This document shows positions 5,637-10,258 of a stretch of DNA of 10,258 nucleotides, one piece after another; position 1 is the stretch's first letter; every line of letters starts with the position of its first letter. Below the pieces are notes generated by a model. It was not told where the DNA came from. It saw only the letters and a program-made list of their open reading frames with translations, and made no database searches. The stretch spans positions 1 through 10,258 of the forward strand of contig CAMBDR010000080.1 in assembly GCA_945864765.1 (NCBI GenBank), read 5' to 3'. Source of the stretch: Janthinobacterium lividum (GTDB lineage: Bacteria > Pseudomonadota > Gammaproteobacteria > Burkholderiales > Burkholderiaceae_D). The position numbers and the translations under genes are program-made.

Positions 5637-8114
5637 GCCAACAACTGCGGCTTCAGCAGAGGCCGCGCGTGAGGCGGGCACCGAGAGCATGGTAAATTGT
5701 CGCGTATCAACCTGGGCCGGTTCTGGCTGGTGCCAAGGATCGGGCAAATCTTTCAATGCATCCAGCAATTGCGCATACAAGGCTTTGCGGCCTGCGTGGT
5801 CTTCCAGAATCTGTTTTTTCACATGATCCAAGCCCACCCGCGCCAGGTAATGCACGGTACGCTCCAAATACCAGCCCTCTTGCCGATACAGTTCCAAAAA
5901 TGCACCCGCATATTCTTTCACTTCCTCATGCGTTTTCAGCTTCACCAAAAAGTGTGCAATTTCGGTTTTAATGCCACCGTTGCCGCCGACATAAATCTCC
6001 CAACCGGAATCGACCCCGATCACGCCCACATCTTTAATGCCGGATTCGGCGCAATTACGCGGACAACCCGAGACCGCGATCTTGACCTTGTGCGGCGCAT
6101 ACATCAGGCATAATTCACGTTCCAACTGTTGCCCCATCAGGGTCGAATCCTGGGTGCCAAAGCGGCACCATTCGCTGCCCACGCAAGTTTTTACGGTGCG
6201 CAAGCCCTTGGCGTAGGCGAGGCCAGTCGGCATGCCCAAATCTTTCCACACGCCCGGTAAATCTTCTTTTTTCACGCCCAGCAAATCGATACGCTGGCCA
6301 CCCGTAACCTTGACGCTGGGAATATCGTACTTTTCCACCACATCGGCAATGCGGCGCAATTCGCTGGCGCTGGTTTGGCCGGCAAACATACGCGGAATCA
6401 CCGAATAGGTGCCATCTTTTTGGATGTTGGCATGCGAGCGTTCATTGATGTAGCGCGATTGCGGATCATCTTTGGATTGGTGCGGCCAGGTTGAAATCAA
6501 ATAATAATTCAGCGCGGGGCGGCAACTGGAACAACCGTTCGGGGTTTTCCAGGCCAGCAGCGCCATAATCGTGCTGATGCTATACAGTTTTTCAGACCGA
6601 ATCGCATTGCGCACTTCTTGATGCGTATGGTCGGTACAGGCGCACATTGGCTTGGCTTTGGTCGATACCGAATAATCGCCGCCAGCGGTGAACATCAAAA
6701 TCTGTTCCACCAAACCAGTGCAAGAGCCGCACGAAGCCGAAGCCTTGGTATGCTTGCGCACGTCTTCCAGCGTAAATAGCCCTTTTTCTTTAATCGACTT
6801 GACGATGGTGCCTTTGCACACGCCGTTACAACCGCACACTTCGGCCGTATCCGGCATGCTGGCGGCCTTGGTAAAGCCTTCGTGCCCCACGTCGCCGGGG
6901 CGGCGCGTATTCGATTCGCCAAAGATCAGGTTTTCGCGAATTTCATTAATCGATTTGCCTTCGCGCAGCATTTGAAAATACCAGGTGCCGTCCACGGTAT
7001 CGCCATACAGGCAGGCCCCGACCAATTTATCGTCTTTCAGCACCAGCCGCTTGTAAATGCCCCCTTTTGGATCAGACAAGACGATTTCTTCCGTGCCCTC
7101 GCCGCCCATAAATTCGCCCGCCGAGAATAAATCAATGCCAGTGACTTTCAATTTGGTCGAAGTAACCGAGCCTTGATAGCGGCCAATGCCATAATTGGCC
7201 AAATGGTTGGCGCACACCTTGGCCATTTCAAATAACGGTGCCACCAGGCCATACACGGTGCCGCGATGGTTGACGCATTCGCCCACCGAGTAGATGCGCG
7301 GGTCATAGGTTTGCATGGTATCGCTGACCACAATACCGCGATTGCAATACAGGCCGCAGGATTCGGCCAGCGCGGTATTGGGGCGAATCCCCACCGCCAT
7401 CACCACCAATTGGGCCGGCACTTCCACGCCGTCGGTAAAACGCAAGGCTTTGACGTGGCCATGTTCATCGCCGACGATTTCTTTGGTATTTTTCTCCAAC
7501 AAAAATTTCAGACCGCGTTCTTCCAGTGATTTTTGCAGCATTTTGCCGGCCACCGGATCAAGCTGACGCTCCATCAACCAACCCGGCAAATGCACCACGC
7601 TCACATTCATGCCGCGCAATTTCAAGCCGTTGGCCGCTTCCAGACCGAGCAAACCGCCACCAATCACCACCGCGTCGGTATATTTGGCGGCCGCTGCTAT
7701 CATGGTATTGGTGTCGTAAATGTCGCGATACGCAATCACGCCCTGCAAATCTTTACCCGGCACCGGCAGCATAAACGGCAGCGAACCGGTTGCCAGCAGC
7801 AAGCGGTCGTATTCTGCGGTGGTGCCGTCTTCGGCCACCACGACGCGCTTGACGCGATCAATTTTGACGATTTTTTTACCCAGGTGCAGGGTGATCTCAT
7901 TTTCGGCATACCAATCAACATCGTTCAACATGATGTCTTGAATGGTTTGCTCACCCGCCAGCACGGGGGACAATAAAATGCGATTGTAATTAGCATACGG
8001 CTCAGCACCAAATACGGTAATTTCATACAGATCCGGGGCTATTTTACGCAACTCTTCCAAGGTACGCACGCCTGCCATGCCATTGCCAACCATCACCAAT
8101 TTCATTTTCTTCAT
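5634..8114 (-). CDS. nirB: Nitrite reductase (NADH) large subunit, siroheme protein
   Basis: An 826-residue cytoplasmic NirB that reduces nitrite to ammonium by six electrons from NADH. Domains in order: an FAD/NAD(P) oxidoreductase with GNGMAG (10-15) and IGGGLLGLEA (151-160) dinucleotide motifs; the NirB middle domain (about 315-400); a BFD-like [2Fe-2S] motif (C427/C429 and C462/C465); a second BFD-like motif (C491/C493 and C528/C531); and the ferredoxin-like plus siroheme/[4Fe-4S] half with C644-x5-C650 and C684-x3-C688. Length is typical for NirB. Start ATG 8114 has GAAAGG about eight bases upstream; a second ATG three codons later lacks a better site. It is first in the operon and is preceded by a sigma-54 promoter with NtrC-type sites, so nitrogen limitation probably controls it. 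Confidence 0.96.
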   Translation of the reverse strand: MKKMKLVMVGNGMAGVRTLEELRKIAPDLYEITVFGAEPYANYNRILLSPVLAGEQTIQDIMLNDVDWYAENEITLHLGKKIVKIDRVKRVVVAEDGTTAEYDRLLLATGSLPFMLPVPGKDLQGVIAYRDIYDTNTMIAAAAKYTDAVVIGGGLLGLEAANGLKLRGMNVSVVHLPGWLMERQLDPVAGKMLQKSLEERGLKFLLEKNTKEIVGDEHGHVKALRFTDGVEVPAQLVVMAVGIRPNTALAESCGLYCNRGIVVSDTMQTYDPRIYSVGECVNHRGTVYGLVAPLFEMAKVCANHLANYGIGRYQGSVTSTKLKVTGIDLFSAGEFMGGEGTEEIVLSDPKGGIYKRLVLKDDKLVGACLYGDTVDGTWYFQMLREGKSINEIRENLIFGESNTRRPGDVGHEGFTKAASMPDTAEVCGCNGVCKGTIVKSIKEKGLFTLEDVRKHTKASASCGSCTGLVEQILMFTAGGDYSVSTKAKPMCACTDHTHQEVRNAIRSEKLYSISTIMALLAWKTPNGCSSCRPALNYYLISTWPHQSKDDPQSRYINERSHANIQKDGTYSVIPRMFAGQTSASELRRIADVVEKYDIPSVKVTGGQRIDLLGVKKEDLPGVWKDLGMPTGLAYAKGLRTVKTCVGSEWCRFGTQDSTLMGQQLERELCLMYAPHKVKIAVSGCPRNCAESGIKDVGVIGVDSGWEIYVGGNGGIKTEIAHFLVKLKTHEEVKEYAGAFLELYRQEGWYLERTVHYLARVGLDHVKKQILEDHAGRKALYAQLLDALKDLPDPWHQPEPAQVDTRQFTMLSVPASRAASAEAAVVG

Positions 8115-8148
8115 TGCCGTCGCCTTTCAAATGTGGTGATAGCGTATA

Positions 8149-8164
8149 AGCAAAATGGATGCCA
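8149..8164 (-). promoter_or_regulatory. Sigma-54 (-24/-12) promoter of the nirB operon
   Basis: Read on the minus strand, 8164 to 8149 is TGGCATCCATTTTGCT. This matches the RpoN consensus TGGCAC-N5-TTGCW with one mismatch and has the invariant GG-N10-GC spacing. The predicted transcription start is near 8138, giving a leader of about 24 nt that begins just before the nirB ribosome-binding site. Such a short leader leaves no room for a NasR-type antitermination hairpin. The nearby NtrC-like sites support the call. Confidence 0.82.
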
Positions 8165-8197
8165 GATTAAAATGGGGGCACAACCGGGACGCAAGTG

Positions 8198-8204
8198 TGG
8201 TGCA
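8198..8204 (-). promoter_or_regulatory. Possible extra NtrC half-site
   Basis: The plus strand reads TGGTGCA, a perfect half of the NtrC dyad TGCACYANNNTGGTGCA. The other half (8188-8194) matches poorly. It lies about 60 bases upstream of the predicted start at 8138, between the promoter and the stronger sites. It could be a weak site or chance. Confidence 0.35.
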
Positions 8205-8225
8205 TCGTGCGCCAAATTATGGCAG

Positions 8226-8242
8226 CGCACTTACTTGGTGCA
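8226..8242 (-). promoter_or_regulatory. NtrC-type binding site 1 (best match)
   Basis: CGCACTTACTTGGTGCA matches 15 of the 17 positions of the pattern TGCACYANNNTGGTGCA, counting the three unspecified ones. It is centred about 96 bases upstream of the predicted nirB transcription start, in the usual range for an NtrC enhancer acting on a sigma-54 promoter. Confidence 0.75.
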
Positions 8243-8247
8243 AATTC

Positions 8248-8264
8248 TGAGTTTTATTGGTGCA
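8248..8264 (-). promoter_or_regulatory. NtrC-type binding site 2 (one strong half)
   Basis: TGAGTTTTATTGGTGCA has a perfect TGGTGCA half and a degraded left half. The ten bases TTGGTGCAAA (8257-8266) repeat exactly those at 8235-8244. The 22-bp shift, about two helical turns, puts both on the same face of the DNA, as expected for cooperative binding. Confidence 0.6.
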
Positions 8265-8275
8265 AAGAAACAAAT

Positions 8276-8292
8276 CTCACTTTCTTGGTGCG
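8276..8292 (-). promoter_or_regulatory. NtrC-type binding site 3
   Basis: CTCACTTTCTTGGTGCG keeps CAC and TGGTGC with the right spacing, matching 13 of 17 positions of the NtrC pattern. It is centred 28 bp beyond site 2 and about 146 bases upstream of the predicted nirB start. Confidence 0.55.
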
Positions 8293-8594
8293 CGAGCGGC
8301 CCGGCGGTCAATATTAGCCCGTTCAGGTAGCGGGCAAGCGGCCAAATTGCCGTTCCACCCCCTGGCCGTTCATTGGGTGGTGTTGCCAACTTACGACATG
8401 CTGCCATTTTTATGGTATCAGCAAGACCACGAAGCAAAGCAGAAATAATGCATGACATAAGGAATTTTTTCAGTGCTGGCGTGAGAATGGGTCACTGTAA
8501 TGAAGCGCGTGTATTGCCCATTTTCCCCAATTAAGCTGAACTTGATAACGGCTTGACCGCCTGGATTTTCATCCGATTTTGAGCGAGGTGTAAC
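8293..8594. other. Intergenic stretch between the nir control region and the solute-binding gene
   Basis: About 300 bases with no convincing gene. A short inverted repeat GCCCG/CGGGC (8317-8335, nine-base loop) has no U-tract. TTGATA (8542) and TTGACC (8553) resemble -35 boxes for the downstream gene, but the matching -10 positions (ATTTTC, ATTTTG) are poor, so I do not call a promoter. Short frames here lack ribosome-binding sites and recognisable protein sequence. Confidence 0.5.
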
Positions 8595-9497
8595 ATGACT
8601 GGTACAACGATGCGTTTTTGGCCCTACCTGGCGGTGTGCCTGACTTCGTGCCTGGCTTGGTGTCTGGTGAGCGGCCCGGCATTGGGTGCAGGCGTGAAAA
8701 TCACCTGGCCGTCGGAAGGCAAAGCACTCGATCCCCGTTTCAACGATTTACTCGAAATTTTACGCACGGCGCTCGACGAAACGGTGGCCGATTTTGGCCC
8801 CTATGAATTGACAGCGTCGCCAACGCCGATGAACGAAGCACGTTACCTGGCCGAGATTCGTGATGCAAAAACGGTGAATATTGTCTGGAGTTCGACTTCG
8901 ATGGAAAAAGAACGGGATCTATTACCCTTGCGCATTCCTTTACGCAAAGGTTTGCTCGGTTATCGGGTGGCATTCACCGCCAAGGGCAATCAGGCCAAGA
9001 TCGATAAGGTAAAAACACTGACCGATTTAAAGACCCTGACCATAGGCCAGGGCATCGGTTGGGGCGATGTGGCGCTGTATACCGCCAATGGCATTAAGGT
9101 GCAGACGGCCAACTATGAATTGCTGTTTAAAATGACCAATTCCGGGCGTTTTGATATTTTCCCCCGTGGCATTGGTGAAATAGGCCCTGAATTGGCCGCC
9201 AATTCGGCTGACAATCCTGATTTGGTGGTCGAGAAAAATCTGTTGATTTACTACCCCTGGCCGTATTACTTCTTCTTCAACAAAGCCGATACCGCGCTAC
9301 ACAACCGCATCGGCAGGGGGATTCGTAAAATGATGGAAAATGGCAAGTTTGACGCGATTTTTAACAAGTACAATGCCAAGGCGATTCAAGATGCGAATCT
9401 GAAGAATCGGCGACTCATCCGGATCGAAAACCCCAACCTGCCCAAAGATACGCCCTTGAATGATGCCAAATTGTGGTTTGATCCGCTGAAATTCTAA
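8595..9497 (+). CDS. Orphan periplasmic solute-binding-like protein (SBP_bac_3-type fold likely)
   Basis: A 300-residue exported protein. A signal sequence at 1-32 has R7, a hydrophobic core and a likely cleavage after GPALGA. LTSC at 16-19 resembles a lipobox, but the hydrophobic stretch continues beyond it, so ordinary cleavage seems more likely. The mature part looks like an amino-acid-type ABC solute receptor: a first lobe with ITWPSEGKALDPRF, a hinge-like TLTDLKTLTIGQGIGWGD (about 141-158), then FDIFPRGIGEIGPEL and a C-terminal IRKMMENGKFDAIFNKY helix typical of these receptors. Start ATG 8595 has GAGG six bases upstream; ATG 8610 is a weaker alternative. No permease or ATPase gene adjoins it, and it is divergent from the nitrate operon. 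It could serve a distant transporter or act as a sensor; the ligand is unknown. It is not similar in layout to NrtA-type nitrate receptors. Confidence 0.8.
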   Translation: MTGTTMRFWPYLAVCLTSCLAWCLVSGPALGAGVKITWPSEGKALDPRFNDLLEILRTALDETVADFGPYELTASPTPMNEARYLAEIRDAKTVNIVWSSTSMEKERDLLPLRIPLRKGLLGYRVAFTAKGNQAKIDKVKTLTDLKTLTIGQGIGWGDVALYTANGIKVQTANYELLFKMTNSGRFDIFPRGIGEIGPELAANSADNPDLVVEKNLLIYYPWPYYFFFNKADTALHNRIGRGIRKMMENGKFDAIFNKYNAKAIQDANLKNRRLIRIENPNLPKDTPLNDAKLWFDPLKF

Positions 9498-9538
9498 AAG
9501 CAAAGCTGGCAGCACGACGCTTTTTCTGCACTGGAATG

Positions 9539-9579
9539 GCGAGTTATACTAACTTCTGAAATGGATTAGTATAACTCGC
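9539..9579. promoter_or_regulatory. Perfect inverted repeat (14-bp arms), first half of an operator-like array
   Basis: GCGAGTTATACTAA (9539-9552) is repeated as its exact reverse complement at 9566-9579, with a 13-base spacer. It lies 41 bases after the solute-binding gene and 44 bases before the nucleotidyltransferase ATG. No T-tract follows on the plus strand, so it is not a clear terminator. The core GTTATACT recurs in the next inverted repeat, which suggests a protein-binding site. Confidence 0.65.
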
Positions 9580-9588
9580 ACCAAATCA

Positions 9589-9623
9589 GGTTATACTGGG
9601 ATTTTTCCTATCCAGATATAACC
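9589..9623. promoter_or_regulatory. Second inverted repeat with the same core, abutting the nucleotidyltransferase start
   Basis: GGTTATA (9589-9595) pairs with TATAACC (9617-9623), and GG 9599-9600 pairs with CC 9612-9613. The cores GTTATACT (9590-9597) and GATATAAC (9615-9622) are 25 bp apart centre to centre, the same as in the first repeat. TATACT at 9592-9597 is also a fair -10 box, but no good -35 lies 16-18 bases upstream. The repeat ends at the base before ATG 9624. Confidence 0.55.
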
Positions 9624-10258
9624 ATGCCTGCTTACACTGACTTGAGCTTGAGCGCACAAACCGCTTATGCGCAGTTGTTTGATGCCACGCTGGCAGCCGA
9701 GCATATGCGCAGCATCGCCGACCTGAATGGCTCGTTTGCATCAAAAATCGTCAAGGGCCACACCTATTGGTATTTTCAGTTTACTGAACCTTCCGGGAAA
9801 TTACGCCAAATTTATGTCGGCCCGGCCAACGAGGCGACCAATGCCTTGATCGAACGTAAGGCAATTAGCCCGCCGACCAACCCCATTGTCGCTTTGGCTC
9901 GCTCTGCGCTTGCGTTGGGCTGCGCCAGTGTTCTACCGCGTCATTTCCGCGTCATTCGCCGACTGGCAGAGTACGGCTTTTTTGGTGCTGGCGGTGTACT
10001 GGTTGGCACCCATGCGTTTCTCGCCTTCGGCAATATGCTTGGGGTCGCTTGGGGCGACTCGTCGCGCACACAGGACATTGATTTCGCGCATGCTGGCAAA
10101 AATATTTCGCTCGCACTGCCGAGCAATATTGAAGTGCAAACTGATGCGGCAATCAAATCACTTGAAATGGGTTTTTTACCCGTAGCCAGCCTCTCGTCCA
10201 AACTCGGCGCATCTTATTTGAACCCAAGGGAGCCAGACTTCCGGCTGGATTTTTTGAC
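9624..10258 (+). CDS. Nucleotidyltransferase-fold protein, GSU2403-like, cut by the window end
   Basis: An open frame of 211 codons running off the right edge. Residues 45-66 contain HTYWYFQFTEPSGKLRQIYV, then GP. The catalytic-type region holds GAGGVLVGTHAFLAFGNMLG (121-140), then TQDIDFA with D151-x-D153, and FRLDFLT with D209. GT, DxD and a third Asp are the layout of minimal nucleotidyltransferases (PF12281-like, distantly related to AbiEii and MNT enzymes). Such proteins transfer a nucleotide to an unknown target; some relatives are toxins or antitoxins. Start ATG 9624 lacks a visible ribosome-binding site, so the message may be nearly leaderless or the start may differ. Two inverted repeats directly upstream suggest specific regulation. 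A frame-shifted 99-residue frame at 9886-10185 overlaps it and is not real. Confidence 0.78.
   Translation, partial: MPAYTDLSLSAQTAYAQLFDATLAAEHMRSIADLNGSFASKIVKGHTYWYFQFTEPSGKLRQIYVGPANEATNALIERKAISPPTNPIVALARSALALGCASVLPRHFRVIRRLAEYGFFGAGGVLVGTHAFLAFGNMLGVAWGDSSRTQDIDFAHAGKNISLALPSNIEVQTDAAIKSLEMGFLPVASLSSKLGASYLNPREPDFRLDFL

Noticed and set aside
8317..8335. GCCCG/CGGGC hairpin as terminator
   Set aside because: Only five base pairs, no T-tract and no gene ending just before it.
8231..8458. Minus-strand 75-codon frame upstream of nirB
   Set aside because: It overlaps the NtrC-type sites, resembles no protein I know and would run through the control region.
8448..8535. Short plus-strand frame in the intergenic region
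   Set aside because: About 29 codons, no ribosome-binding site and no recognisable sequence.
9539..9579. Inverted repeat read as an intrinsic terminator of the solute-binding gene
   Set aside because: The stem is AT-rich, the loop is 13 bases and no T-run follows; the repeated core in the next dyad fits an operator better.
9886..10185. Plus-strand 99-codon frame near the right edge
   Set aside because: It is a different frame of the nucleotidyltransferase gene, whose own frame stays open from 9624 to the edge with family motifs.

Overview
The window (10,258 bases) looks like chromosomal DNA of a proteobacterium, most likely a beta- or gammaproteobacterium of moderate GC. That placement rests on a NirB/NirD/NasA nitrate-assimilation operon, a sigma-54 promoter with NtrC-type upstream sites, and a GTAGGGTGGGCAC palindrome of a kind I recall from such genomes. 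No species can be named from sequence alone.

Main block, minus strand, 8292 down to 233: a five-gene nitrogen-assimilation operon. In transcription order it holds nirB (siroheme nitrite reductase large subunit), nirD (Rieske-type small subunit), nasA (cytoplasmic molybdopterin nitrate reductase), a fused four-cluster ferredoxin/DmsC-like membrane protein, and a small conserved hypothetical protein. All genes are co-oriented with gaps of 16 to 75 nt. NasA would reduce nitrate to nitrite and NirBD would reduce nitrite to ammonium with NADH. The ferredoxin/DmsC fusion is probably the electron donor to NasA, drawing on membrane quinol; no NasC/NasB-type flavoprotein reductase is present in the window. 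No nitrate transporter or molybdenum-cofactor gene is visible.

Control region, 8138 to 8292: a near-consensus -24/-12 sigma-54 promoter lies about 50 bases upstream of the nirB start. Three NtrC-like dyads and one extra half-site lie about 60 to 150 bases upstream of the predicted transcription start. Nitrogen-limitation control through NtrBC is the natural reading.

Right part, plus strand: a divergent gene encodes an orphan periplasmic solute-binding-like protein (8595-9497). It is followed by an ordered array of four GTTATACT-type motifs forming two inverted repeats (9539-9623). These lead directly into a nucleotidyltransferase-fold gene (GSU2403-like) that runs off the window at 10258.

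Left edge, plus strand: the last 63 codons of a small XRE-type helix-turn-helix protein, resembling HigA2-like antitoxins, end at 194, convergent with the operon.

The points most worth following are the fused quinol-linked electron donor with its Cys-rich N-terminus, the conserved unknown protein at the operon end, the NtrC/sigma-54 region, and the operator-like array before the nucleotidyltransferase.
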